NCBI GenBank assembly: GCA_958450365.1
Contig: CAUEEP010000926.1
Span: forward strand, 806,001 to 870,000
Source: Mesorhabditis belari
Taxonomy: Eukaryota; Nematoda; Chromadorea; Rhabditida; Rhabditidae
DNA length: 64,000 nt
Reading direction: 5' to 3'
Shown here one piece after another: positions 53,998 to 64,000 of this stretch. The translations under genes were made by a program, and so were the position numbers. How positions within the stretch are numbered: position 1 is the first letter of the stretch; the number at the start of each line of letters is the position of its first letter. The notes under the pieces were generated by a model that was given only the letters and a program-made list of their open reading frames with translations, did no database searches and was not told the DNA's origin.

Positions 53998-54510
53998 ATA
54001 GAACCGTAAATACCGGGAGAATGCGACCAAACAAATGCGACCTTTTTTTTGCGCACCTGGACATTTGCGCACCTTTTTTTCCGCACCTTGCCCATTAGCG
54101 CACCTTTTTTCGCGTTTTAAAAAAGCTCTAAAAAGCTAATATTAACCAATTTCCATTCCAAAAGTTGTTTTTCTAGGTAATTTTAGGGCGTAGAATCGAA
54201 ATTTTGACATATCAGAGTGTGTGGAACCAATTTGAAAGACAAAACGGCTAGATCAAATTACAGAAAATTACAAATTGTCAATTTTTCTCTTTGTATAACT
54301 CCGTCCGTTTGTTTCCACAAGCTCTGATATGTCAAAATTTCGATTCTACGCCCTAAAATTACCTAGAAAAACAACTTTTGGAATGGAAATTGGTTAATAT
54401 TAGCTTTTTAGAGCTTTTTTAAAACGCGAAAAAAGGTGCGCTAATGGGCAAGGTGCGGAAAAAAAGGTGCGCAAAAAAAGGTAGCATTTGTCCCACTCCC
54501 GTAAATACCA
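53998..54510. mobile_element. Foldback element, family F10, copy 2
   Basis: Near copy of 33536–34036: GCGACCTTTTTTTTGCGCAC at the left, GGTAGCATTTGTCCCACTCCC at the right, arms with TAATATTAACCAATTTCCAT. The outer ACCGTAAATACC flank resembles other foldback termini. Confidence 0.88.
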
Positions 54511-54869
54511 CTTACCGTGAATACTCTAATAAAAGCACATCCTTTGACTGAATATCATGCTCATGAGAAAGCTCATTTATATTATATTCATTCTTCCGTT
54601 TTGTAGTTTGTTCCTTACGCAAAAACCCTCATTTTGTTTAACTTTTTTTCTTCTTTTTCTACCCTTAGACATCTTTCTAACATTTTGCTACTTTATATGC
54701 CTTTTTTTCAACTGAATTTTTCTTATATATACTAATCGTAATCTCTAAACTTAAATTTAAACATAAAATTTATTGAATAACCACGCCACACCCTTTTTCT
54801 TTTTTTTTGTCAGTTTCTTTTAGATTTCATACTTATTTTCGAATTATAATCTTATTTTTTAGATACGAT

Positions 54870-55740
54870 GAACGATCGAGAAAGCTTAGATGGATTTAAA
54901 GAATTTCGAGATCGAAGCGAACGCGAACTCAACGGGTACTTGGAGGAAGCATCTTCGTGAGAATGGATCCAGTGATCAATCAGTGAAGGAGTTGAACACG
55001 ATCAAGCAAAGACAGAAATCGATCGACGTGAGGATAAAACTCGAGACAGCAAAAATGGCAAAAGAAGTCTTCATCAGCTCTGCTGCTGCAAAGCAAACGG
55101 TGAAGAAGACGATTTGTTTCAGTGTTTCAAGCTGGGCTGCAGCTGCTAAAAGACGCTCGAGTGGAGAAAGAAATCAATGATCTTCTGGGGCCACTCCAAT
55201 CCAAAAACACGACTCCTGGAATTCTGCGAACTTGATAATCAAGAAGGAGTCGATGAATTTATTGATTCAGACGCATCGCTTTAGGAATTGCGCCGTCGGC
55301 CTTGAAACATTGAATCAAATCGTCTTCTTCGCCGTTTGCTTTGCAGCAGCAGAGCTGATGAAGAGTTCCTTTGCCATTTTTGCTGTCTCGAGTTTTATCG
55401 ATTTCTGTCTTTGCTTGATGCAACTCTTTCACTGATTGATCGATTGATCACTGGATCCATTCTTACGAAGATGATCCCATCTTTCCTCCAAGTATCCGTT
55501 GAGCTTTATGCTCACGTCGATCGATTTCCGTCTTTGCTCGATGCAACTCCTTCACTGATTGATCACTGGATCCATTCTCACGAAGATGCTCCCATCCTTC
55601 CTCCAAGTACCCGTTGAGTTTTATCCTCACGTAAATAGATTTCCGTCTTTGTTTGATGCAACTCTTTGACTGATTGATCACTGGCCTGTCATTGGTCATT
55701 GATCTGTTTTTATGTTTAAATCAATGTTGTTTTGTTGATT
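54870..55740. mobile_element. Foldback of coding-like repeat units
   Basis: Left arm 54915–55115, right arm about 55305–55670 inverted, with the right arm holding two to three copies of an approximately 115-bp unit. The plus-strand unit reads NGSSDQSVKELN/HRAKTEID, codon-like but frameshifted between copies. The loop (55116–55304) has an open frame NPKTRLLEFCELDNQEGVDE. It looks like captured and multiplied gene sequence, not a working gene. Confidence 0.7.
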
Positions 55741-56587
55741 GTTAAGCAAATAGAAGCTTCTATTAGAGTATTTACGGTATTTGTTTCTGTTTTTATTTGT
55801 TGAAAACTTCTGAAACTTTCTGAAAGCAGTAATGCAATCTGGCCAAACGTCAAAAAATGGCTTCTTAACGAATTTTTAAACGTTAACGTCTTTAACGTTA
55901 TCGTTAACGTTAAAATTATATGCGAATTGGCATTTCATTTTTTTACATTGCAAATTTTCATTTATTTCTTTTTTCCTTTGTGCTTTTGCCAAAATTCGTT
56001 AAGAAGCCATTTTTTGGCGCTTTGCTTTTGCCTTTGTGCTTTTTTCATCTTTTTAAGCACTTCGATCGATTATTTATTGCCAGAAAAGAGAGAAAGAAAT
56101 TCATAAGAAAAATCTACGAAGAGAAAAAATTCTTGACAAATTACGATACAAAACAAAAAAAAACATGGCAGCATTTAGGGGGTGTCTAAGCGGGGGGAAA
56201 TTCTCAGCTAATTGTAAACAAAAGAAATCAAAATTTCTATAGGCATATTGAGAAGAGAAAAAAAAAGAATTGTAGTATTGTATTTTAGTATTGCAAGCTT
56301 TAATATTTTCTTGGGAAAAACTACGGTCAAAAAAAACGCCTCACCGTTCTATAAATAGGGGGAATTTGTAAGGAAAATGGAGTCAGATTTTATGTAAAAA
56401 GTTCTAAAATTCTCTAATCTTTCTCCATTTTCAAAGAAAAAACTACAAGATTTTCAGCGAAATTCTCAGCGAAACACAAAAAAAAGCGCATAAAAATATA
56501 AAAATCCGATAAGTGATCTTACGGTATTGTATTCAGAGAGAGAGATGTGTCTAATTTATGGGAAAAGCTGCAGTAAGCCGATATTGA

Positions 56588-58754
56588 TTAGGTGCTGGAA
56601 AGAAGTCGCAGTCGATTTGAATTGCAGGTACGGCAGAGGAGATGTTGATCGATTGGATAGCAGCCTTGACCTTCGATCTAAATGATTTTTTCGTTCAAAG
56701 AAAGGATGAGAATTGAAAGAAATCGAGTACGCCAGAAAGGATGCGTTTACATTTTGAATGCGTGCAAAGAACAGTGGCGGGTTTAAATCTTTTAAACTTT
56801 AACTCTTGTGACTTTAGGAATTGTATTCCAGACTTGACTGTACTTCAGTCCAGTACTATATTCCAGGTTATTGTAGTGCTACGGACGAGCACTGTAGTAC
56901 TAATAACCGGTAAGCTCTTGGATTCCGGTACCGTTAACCTAGAATGACAATCTAGACTAGCTAAAGATATGGATAGAATTGATTGTGGGACATTTGATAC
57001 GCGCCCCGCTCTTTTGCCATTGGCCTAACTTTGAGCTCAAATTTCTTGGTGTTTGGTTGTTCAATTGAAATAGTTTTTGTACCAATCGATAGAGAAAGAC
57101 TTGGCAAATCTAATGATACCAAAAATATTTCAATTGGACAGCCGAACACCAAGAAATTTGAGCTCAAAGATTAGCCAATGGCAAAAGAGCAGGGCGTGCA
57201 TCAAATGTCCGATAACCAAGTCGACTATTCAATTTAGAGTTAAACAACTCTGAATCTTTGCTACAATGATGCTCGGGAGTACTAGAGTACGAGAGAGTAC
57301 GAGAGAGTACGAGAGAGTACGAGGGAGTACGAGAGAGTACGAGAGTACTACCTTGCTCGAGAGTTGCAATCCACAATCCTCGCACCGATAGCACTCCGGG
57401 TGGAAAGATTTCTCCATGGCCACAACGCGAACGCTTTCCTGGAAATTTTATTTGATGAACTTTATAATTTTTTTTAAAAGATTTCTATCTTGAATACATA
57501 ATAATATTATTGTTTTTGTCACTAGATCCCCAGCCACCAACCTTTTCTCCTTCTCGAGGCACGATTGGAGCTGTGCAAACGGCACAACGAGGAGCGTAAC
57601 GTCTAAAATTATTTATTTAAAGATATCTCAATAGATACTTCAATAGATATTCAATCAAATTACATTTACAAAAAAAGATTTCATAGCTTAAAAAGACTCA
57701 CTGATGATAGCAAGGCACACAATGAACGTGATTTTCCGGATCGACCGTGAATGGAACCTGAACTTTTCGAGTTTTAAATCCAATCTACAGCTGTTTTCTA
57801 TCTATTTCTAAAAAGCTACCATAAGCAGGCTGCTAGTTTTTATTTGAAAAGATTGAAAAGACTTCATTCAACCTAATTTGGCCTAAGCCAAAAGATCGAT
57901 GTCAATGCCACCAAAATTGGGCTGATAAACTGGCAATTTGATGCTGATAGTTTTGGGTGCATAGAAAATAGGTTAAGACTTTTTAAAGCTTTTTTTAAAA
58001 ACCTCACCCCATCAAGGCAAACATCGCAAACAGAGCATGTGAAGCAACTCGTGTGGAAAGTGCCGCCACAAGCGCGAAGCAAACGATCGGCGATCGATTG
58101 ACCGCATTTCGTGCATCGCTCAAGGCTTGCCTAAATGATCAAGAACGATAAAGATAATGATATCGATTATCTATATCGATTATCGATATCGAAATATTAC
58201 TTTTGTTTACTTTACAGTGTACTTTTAAAGTACTAATGTGCTGGTTGAAAACAATGTTTTGTCGGTTTTTGGTCAAAAATGAAAACGCATCCTTCTGATG
58301 CACTAAATTTCTCATTGTTCAACGACATTTTTCCAAAGAAAAAGAAACCGAATGCAATACTAAAAGTACTAGTACGATAGTTCGTATTTAGTTCCTACAA
58401 AGAGTGTGTCCATATTTCTGAGCGCAGAGTAAACTTTCAAGTATGTTTAGAGTAGTACTGTGACTCTAAAAGTACTAAGTACTAGTTTCTAGTTTATATT
58501 TCTTTTTCACTCACTTGATAATCAGCTTCACAAAGCGCCTCATTGTCGACATTGTAGAAAGACGAGCCGGCTAATTGATTGCCACATCTTAAAGAGTACT
58601 GGGATTTAAAAGAAACGACGATCTACGAGCTTATGGAAAACATTTAAAGTGACAAACTTTTTGCATTTGAAACAAGCGACATGATAGATGCGTTCCATTG
58701 CCGTGCAACCGGGTCTTTCGTTCGTCACTTCTTCATTGCAAACCGAGCAGATAT
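56588..58754 (-). CDS. zyx-1: Zyxin/Ajuba-family LIM protein, three LIM domains (N-terminus not found)
   Basis: C-terminal LIM region of a zyxin-type adaptor of focal adhesions and muscle dense bodies, which can also enter the nucleus. LIM1: [20 protein letters not shown]…[22 protein letters not shown]…CEADYQ. LIM2: [18 protein letters not shown]…[34 protein letters not shown]3: [57 protein letters not shown]. Exons run from 58754 through about 58150–58010, 57765, 57605–57530 and 57438–57352 to 56677–56588. All zinc ligands are present. The order and the APRC and ESVRVVA motifs are those of the zyxin/LPP/TRIP6/Ajuba group; nematodes are thought to have one such gene (zyx-1). Exons for the proline-rich N-terminus were not identified in the 5 kb upstream, so they lie further off or a LIM-only isoform starts here. 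Confidence 0.85.
56978..57222. mobile_element. Foldback element, family F4, copy 3
   Basis: GTGGGACATTTGATACGCGC and its complement GCGTGCATCAAATGTCCGAT bound arms with TTGGTGTTTGGTTGTTCAAT. Located in the last intron of the LIM gene. Confidence 0.85.
57283..57347 (+). repeat. GAGAGTAC 10-bp repeat
   Basis: Six units of GAGAGAGTAC just downstream of a LIM-gene donor site. Confidence 0.9.
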
Positions 58755-60140
58755 CTGAAATTCTTTTTACATTTATTCAGCATTTTATTATTTATCTCAA
58801 AAATTTGTACGCAAATATTATACAACTTTGTTTTAGGTTTAGCTAAGGAATTATGCTAGAATCTTTCAATCAACTACACTACTGGATAATGAAAAGTTGG
58901 GAACGCCTGTCTTATCACCGAAGTGCCAAGGGCTATATAGGAAAATAAAGCCCTTAATCTTGGCTACATTTATCTATTAAAAGTTTCCCGATTGGAATTA
59001 TACAACTCATTTTACAAGCTCTTGAATGAGCTCAGGCCTCTGCCATTTGGTCTGCCGTTTTTGGCATTTTTCTTAATAAAAAAAAATTGTTAAAGAGTTT
59101 TCTCGATATTTATTTCGTAAGAAAATAACATTTAATATCATTTAATAGCAATAAGAATAAAAGAAAACTCTTTTTTCAAACTTTTATAGCTAAAAGCTAC
59201 ACTACTGGACAATGAAATATGATATTTGAAAAACGATCGTCACTTTCGCGCGTCTGTAACTCCCTTGTCTTTACCGTATTTCTAAATATTAATATTATCA
59301 TTGTGTAGCCCTTGAAAAGAGCTTTCAGAAAATATATAACACTAATAGTTTAAACTTAAAGACAATGGAGTTACAGACGTGCGAAAGTGACGATCTTTTT
59401 TCAAAGATGATATTTCATTGTCCAGTACTGTATCATCACCAATGTCGACTTAAGTCTTAAGACTTTAGTGTCTTAAATGTCTTCAAATCTTCAAGTCATT
59501 AAATTTCTATAATTCAAAAGATATTCAGTTAAAGAAAAGCATACTTTTAGGTGAATTTTAGTGGCTTGAGATTCGTAGATCAAGTTGATTCAGGTTTACG
59601 AATCTAGAGCCAACACTGACTGTTCAATACTATTATATATATATATATATATATTTGTCGCAGCCGCTCGTGATTTTCAGCCGCTAGTGATTGAATCACC
59701 AACGGCTAGTCGCTAGTAATTCAATCACTAGCGACTGTGACATATTAATTGATTCATTCATTCATTCAGCTATTCATTGATATCAGTTTTCCATCAGCCA
59801 AGACGAAAAAATCCAACATTTAACAGTTTTTATTTCATTTTTACTAGACCTCTTTAGGTTTAGAACCCAATAAAAGCCAGAGTCATTTCCACCCCAAATT
59901 TCCTCTTTCCAATTCTAGTAAATCTTCAGTTTTTCGGCTAGATCGTTGTCGTTTTTTTGCACCTTTCTTGGAATGAAAATCGTTCTCTTTCTTTTCGATT
60001 CCTTTCCCATTCTTTTCTCTTTCCTTTGCCTTCCTTATTCTAAAGCCAACCCCTCGGGAATTATTCCATCGATGCCCATTCAAACAAAGACAAAATCCTT
60101 CTCACCCAAAATCCCAAACAAAAAACGGGAAATCTTTGCA
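58755..60140. other. Region upstream of the LIM exons, repeats only
   Basis: No LIM-gene N-terminal exon found. Contains a half foldback (58885–59010), family F3 copy 2 (59199–59431), a TA microsatellite (59633–59655) and a hairpin of GCTAGTGATTGAATCAC units (59660–59740). Confidence 0.5.
59199..59431. mobile_element. Foldback element, family F3, copy 2
   Basis: Same as 11478–11699 (AAAACGATCGTCACTTTCGC arm, AATATTAATATTATCATTG spacer). Confidence 0.88.
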
Positions 60141-60239
60141 GAAATCTTTGAAGAAAGTTCATATATGAATTCTAAAAGAAATTCTGGAACTGGCAGCTGC
60201 AAACTTTGTTCAAGAAACTTCAAACTCTTAGATCTTTGA
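59973..60239 (+). CDS. Possible small secreted peptide, weak
   Basis: ATG 59973 begins with a hydrophobic stretch MKIVLFLFDSFPILFSFLCL that resembles a signal peptide, followed by a lysine-rich segment (SFSPKIPNKKREIFAEIFEE) and a CKLC motif, to the stop at 60239. Single exon, no family match. Its 3' third lies in the left arm of the 2.9-kb inverted repeat, so it could be chance. Confidence 0.25.
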   Translation: MKIVLFLFDSFPILFSFLCLPYSKANPSGIIPSMPIQTKTKSFSPKIPNKKREIFAEIFEESSYMNSKRNSGTGSCKLCSRNFKLLDL

Positions 60240-61429
60240 GCCAAGCCAATTTATAGCAAAATCAATCCAATTTTTCTCTAATTTATCTACTGTTTTATTA
60301 AGACAAAAACGCAAAGAACAAAGAAAGTTTACGGTAGCTTTGTCCACCATTTAGAATACGATCTAGCCGATTTAGAATACTCGATACTCTACCCAAGTAT
60401 TTCTGCAAGTGTCAAGTTTTCTATTAGATCTATGTGATCCAACAGGCTGACATAAACTCAATCATCTTCAAAGTTTTCAATGAAACATTAAATTTTGTTT
60501 AGCTTGGGGGATTTTCTCACTTTTTGGGTGTTTCGAGTTGTTTCCCTCTTTTCATGTTTTTATTTTTCAGAGACCATCCTTTTTCGGCTCTTCCTCCCAC
60601 TCGCAATCAGCCATTTCGATTCCCCAGGGCTCCCCCTTCCCCTAGAGGTCCTCATTTCTCCTTTTTCCTTTTCGATTCAAAAAAACGAAAGCTTTTTCTG
60701 CTTCTGCTTTGAAGAAAAGAAAATCCCACTATGGACCCATTTAATGCTGTTTTTTTTCTCTAGATTTCTTCTGAAATTTCTGCTAAAAGCCACAATAGAG
60801 TGGAATGGTGACAATTTGAAGAAAGGGTAATTGTTGATTCAAAAGTTGATTCAAAAGTTTTCTATTAGATCATGGCTATGTGATCCAACAGGCTGACATA
60901 AAGTTGATCCAAAAGTTGATTCAAAAGTTGATTCATTGATTCAAATTCTAGATCTTATAGTTATAGTTATAATTATAATTATATAGCTTTTTTGAATCAA
61001 AAATGAAAAGGAGAAACTCTCTTAAAACTCTGATCAACATCAACAATTTCACCAATTTTTTTTTTCTAATCGTCATAGATTTCTTTGAGAAAATGATCAA
61101 TCGTTTGTTTGGGATTTGAATTGGGGAAATCTAGTGAAGTGATTTGAGAGAGTTCAAGCAGCTGACTCAAAAGAAAAGAGATCAAAAGAGGAGATGTTTT
61201 TCTCGCTTTAAAAAGATTGGCCCAAAAAAAAAACGATTTACACTTTCTGACACTTCAATGAGATCAAAAGAGGCAAGATATGAAAAAATTAAAAACAAAA
61301 AGAAGCTCATGGATTAAATCGATACGGGAAAAGAGCTTATTGCTTTTATTGGCTTGTTGGCTTATGGCTTATATTGATCTGAATACTTTTGAGCTGCTTC
61401 TAACAATTCTAGGCAGAACACAGAAGCTT

Positions 61430-61632
61430 AGCTCAACATCTAGAGCTCAACATCTAGAGGTCAAGATCTAGAGGTCAAGATCTAGAAGTCAAAATCTAGA
61501 GGTCAAGATCTAGAGCTGAACATCTAGAGCTGAACATCTAGAGGTCAAGATCTAGAGCTCAACATCTAGAGCTGAACATCTAGAGCTGAACATCTAGAGG
61601 TCAAGATCTAGAGCTCAACATCTAGAGTTTCC
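61430..61632. repeat. 15-bp minisatellite (AGAGCTCAACATCT)
   Basis: About 13 units of AGAGCTGAACATCT or AGAGGTCAAGATCT. Same motif class as the larger array at 62267. Confidence 0.9.
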
Positions 61633-62266
61633 TCTCCGTTTTCTCATAAATTCTTTAAGTTAAAGGATATCTTGTAAACTCTAGAGAAACATTTCATTGC
61701 TCTAGGTAAGACAGATTAATTGTCTCTATTTCAATGTGCATCATCATTTCAATGTGCATCACCATTTCCCTCTCAAATCACCAACAATTCAATTCCCTAT
61801 CTTTTCCAAATTAACATTTATCATTCTTAAAATCGAGACGTTCCCATAAAATGAAAAATCGGTGATTCATTAGATAAAAAAGGGGAATTTTGTCTTCTCT
61901 TCTTTTCCCTGGTGAAACACCTTGATAAACAGCGCCTATGTTTGATGATGATAGAGAAGAATGTGAGAAGAGAATTGCCGGTCCTGTTTTTTTATCTTTC
62001 AGCACATTGCTTCAGCTTTTCGAAATTTTATGCATAAAGAAGGCGATGGGGGAAAGAGAGGGGAACGCTTTTGTGATGAGAAAGAGATTTGAAAAAAACT
62101 TTAGCACTAGTAGATTAGGAAATGAAAGGAAATGTCAGATTAATGGACTTTCTAAAAAGCATTTTACAAGACAACAGTAATCTAGCCAGCTTTTTTTGGA
62201 TCGAATGACCAAAATTCGGCTTTGAAAGTTAGCATTTTGATTAGTTTTCTACAATTTGTGTGTTAG

Positions 62267-62685
62267 AGCTCAAGATCTAGAGGTCAAGATCTAGAGGTCA
62301 AGATCTAGAGGTCAAGATCTAGAGGTCAAGATCTAGAGGTCAAGATCTAGAGGTCAAGATCTAGAGGTCAAGATCTAGAGCTCAAGATCTAGAGGTCAAG
62401 ATCTAGAGGTCAAGATCTAGAGGTCAAGATCTAGAGCTCAATATCTAGAGGTCAAGATCTAGAGCTCAAGATCTAGAGGTCAAGATCTAGAGCTCAAGAT
62501 CTAGAGGTCAAGATCTAGAGCTCAAGATCTAGAGGTCAAGATCTAGAGCTCAAGATCTAGAGGTCAAGATCTAGAGCTCAAGATCTAGAGGTCAAGATCT
62601 AGAGCTCAAGATCTAGAGGTCAAGATCTAGAGCTCAAGATCTAGAGGTCAAGATCTAGGGCTCAAGATCTAGAGGTCAAGACCAA
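62267..62685. repeat. 15-bp minisatellite (AGAGGTCAAGATCT) flanked by a direct repeat
   Basis: About 28 units alternating GAGGTC and GAGCTC. Immediately left (62206–62255) and right (62680–62732) lies the same 45-bp sequence ACCAAAATTCGGCTTTGAAA…GATTAGTTTTC. Confidence 0.92.
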
Positions 62686-63065
62686 AATTCGGCTTTGAAA
62701 GTTAGCATTTTGATTAGTTTTCACTTTGTGTGGTTTGTTAGAAAGCTTTTTAACATAAAGTTTTTCAAAAAAACTTCTCAATCTCAAAGAGCTAAGAGTT
62801 TTGCAGAAATGCTTGGGTAGAGTATCGAGTATTCTAAATCGGCTAGATCGTATTCTAAATGATGGACAAAGCTACCGTAATCTTTGTTTGTTCTTTGCGT
62901 TTTTATCTTAATAAAACAGTAGATAAATTAGAAAAGAATTGGATTGAAGATTTTATAATAAATTGGCTTGGCTCAAAGAGCTAAGAGTTTGAAGTTTCTT
63001 GCACAAAGTTTGCAGCTGCCAGTTCCAGAATTTCTTTTAGAATTCATATTTGAAGTTTCTTCAAA

Positions 63066-63535
63066 AGTTTCCTGCAAAATTTTCCCATCGAACTGAAAAA
63101 ACAATAAAAATCATACGGGGAAATCAAAGCGAGCAAAGTTTTTTTGTGGCAAAAGAGAGTTATTGACTTAGATGAGTTGCCTCTTTTCCCTTTCCCGTCA
63201 CTCACAAAATCAAAACCGTCACACAAACAAACAATCTGTGCTCATGGGTTTTGATTGAAATGAACGGTTTGAATTTGATTTTCTCTTTGGGTGTTCGAGG
63301 ATCAGTTTTAAGACACAGAGAGATAAAATTGAGTAAAGACATCAGTAATGTTTATCAATATCAATCGTAAGATTGATATTGATACTCACAAAATTCACTT
63401 AGAAGTCAGATCTTTAAACTTTTAGAGATTTAGGAAACAAAAGAAAGCTATCATTGTTGATGGAAGAGTGAATAGCCTGTAAGAGTCGCAAGATATTTGC
63501 AAGGCGTGAAGAAATTAGCAAAAAAAGATTAGATT
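63066..63535. other. Gene-free AT-rich stretch
   Basis: No gene seen. TATCAATATCAATCG/CGTAAGATTGATATTGATA at 63355–63385 is a short perfect hairpin. GAGATTTAGGAAACAAAAGA at 63424 recurs at the very end of the window (63975). Confidence 0.4.
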
Positions 63536-63602
63536 TCTGGAGGGGATTGAACCTTCGACCTCTTGCTTTCCTTTTGCTTTTGCTCTAACCACTGAGCTTG
63601 CT
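63536..63602 (-). tRNA. tRNA-like sequence seeding an A-box array
   Basis: Minus strand: AGCTCAGTGGTTAGAGC (A box), a purine-rich middle and GAAGGTTCAATCCCCTCC (B box). The anticodon arm is replaced by AAAGCAAAAGGAAAGC, so it cannot be a working tRNA. Confidence 0.5.
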
Positions 63603-63742
63603 CTAGCCACTGAGCTTGTTCTAGCCACTGAGCTTGATCTAACCACTGAGCTTGTTCTAGCCACTGAGCTTGATCTAACCACTGAGCTTGTTCTAGCCAC
63701 TGAGCTTGATCTAACCACTGAGCTTGTTCTAACCACTGAGTA
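63585..63742 (-). repeat. Tandem array of a tRNA A-box unit
   Basis: Eight 18-bp units, minus strand AAGCTCAGTGGTTAGAAC or AAGCTCAGTGGCTAGAAC, continuous with the A box of the tRNA-like sequence. Confidence 0.9.
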
Positions 63743-64000
63743 TCTTAACGTGTCAAGAGAAAGTGAGAAAGACAAGCAAGAAAAAGAAAAGAAAAATAAA
63801 GAAGGAAATCAATTAGAAAGCCAATAGCTTGAAGATATTCAGTTGTTTATTTGAAAATGGTTGATTTGCCCGACAAATTTGCATTTAGAGGAGCTAGAGT
63901 CAAATCTTCAATTCCAATTCCCATATTATTTCATAAAACTTTCAAATTTTGCTTGTAAATCTTTTGGTCTCTTAGAGATTTAGGAAACAAAAGAAAGCTA
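63743..64000. other. Window end, no gene seen
   Basis: AT-rich. The last 27 bases repeat 63424–63450 (GAGATTTAGGAAACAAAAGA…), so a direct repeat of about 550-bp spacing encloses the tRNA-like array. Confidence 0.4.

Larger units (their letters stand above)
53610..56587. other. Gene-poor interval with two large foldbacks
   Basis: No intact gene supported. Contains family F10 copy 2 (53998–54510), an element end TACCGTGAATACTCTAATA at 54525, the coding-like foldback at 54870–55740, and AT-rich DNA. A mirrored AATTCGTTAAGAAGCCATTT motif occurs near 55860 and 55995, with TAACGTTAACG repeats between (another hairpin). Confidence 0.55.
60145..63065. repeat. 2.9-kb inverted repeat (arms about 260 bp)
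   Basis: Left arm 60145–60412 and right arm 62812–63065 are inverted near-copies: GGAACTGGCAGCTGCAAACT against AGTTTGCAGCTGCCAGTTCC, and AGAATACGATCTAGCCGATT against AATCGGCTAGATCGTATTCT. The loop (2.4 kb) contains two AGATCTAGAGGTC arrays and no gene. A further segment (TATGTGATCCAACAGGCTGACATAAA) is directly repeated at 60430 and 60877. Confidence 0.9.

Noticed and set aside
60495..60830. Phe/Leu/Pro-rich plus-strand frame
   Set aside because: Composition reflects a T/C-rich tract; no splice sites or family resemblance.
63515..63775. Val-Arg-Ser-Ser repeat protein
   Set aside because: Reading of the 18-bp A-box array; the start lies within the repeat.

Overview
The window looks like nuclear DNA of a rhabditid-type nematode. 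Coding sequence is split into many short exons joined by GT–AG introns whose acceptors read TTTTCAG or TTTTAG, and intergenic DNA is AT-rich. The gene set fits: T20D4.11-like (DUF19) secreted proteins, a degenerin channel, a small insulin-like peptide gene and a zyxin-type LIM protein. A short interstitial run of TTAGGC telomere units is present near 2350. All exon models below were built by hand from splice signals and reading-frame continuity. No database search was possible.

Layout. 0.3–6.7 kb (+): two tandem T20D4.11-like genes. 6.7–13.7 kb (-): a complete DEG/ENaC channel gene, convergent with the second of these and only 27 bp from it. 13.9–18.0 kb (-): an Angel/CCR4-type exonuclease-fold protein, head to head (187 bp) with a triokinase/FMN cyclase gene (+, 18.1–22.3 kb). 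The first long intron of the triokinase gene carries a complete antisense ZNF593/Bud20-like gene. 22.6–27.2 kb (-): a beta-propeller-like protein with a kaptin-like C-terminus. 27.9–29.7 kb (-): a small acidic coiled-coil protein. 30.7–31.5 kb (+): an intronless membrane protein broken by one extra G. 32.1–37.5 kb (+): a C2H2 zinc-finger protein. 43.0–45.7 kb (+): an insulin-like peptide. 48.8–51.1 kb and 51.9–53.6 kb (-): two unrecognised single-pass membrane proteins. 56.6–58.8 kb (-): the three LIM domains of a zyxin family protein; its N-terminal exons were not found.

Much of the remainder is repetitive. There are many near-perfect foldback (palindromic) elements, several in two or three copies; a set of them share a terminal consensus of the form TACCGTA-N8-AATAG. 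One cluster of these elements holds a DNA-level copy of an intron/exon junction of the DEG/ENaC gene. About twenty minisatellite arrays of 10–28 bp units sit in introns and gaps, and at least three begin directly in a tRNA-like sequence. Several tRNA-derived SINE-like copies lie in introns. A 2.9 kb inverted repeat occupies 60.1–63.1 kb.

The genes look like ordinary unlinked nematode housekeeping, signalling and membrane genes. I see no operon or dedicated multi-gene system that joins them. The novelty lies in the repeat biology.
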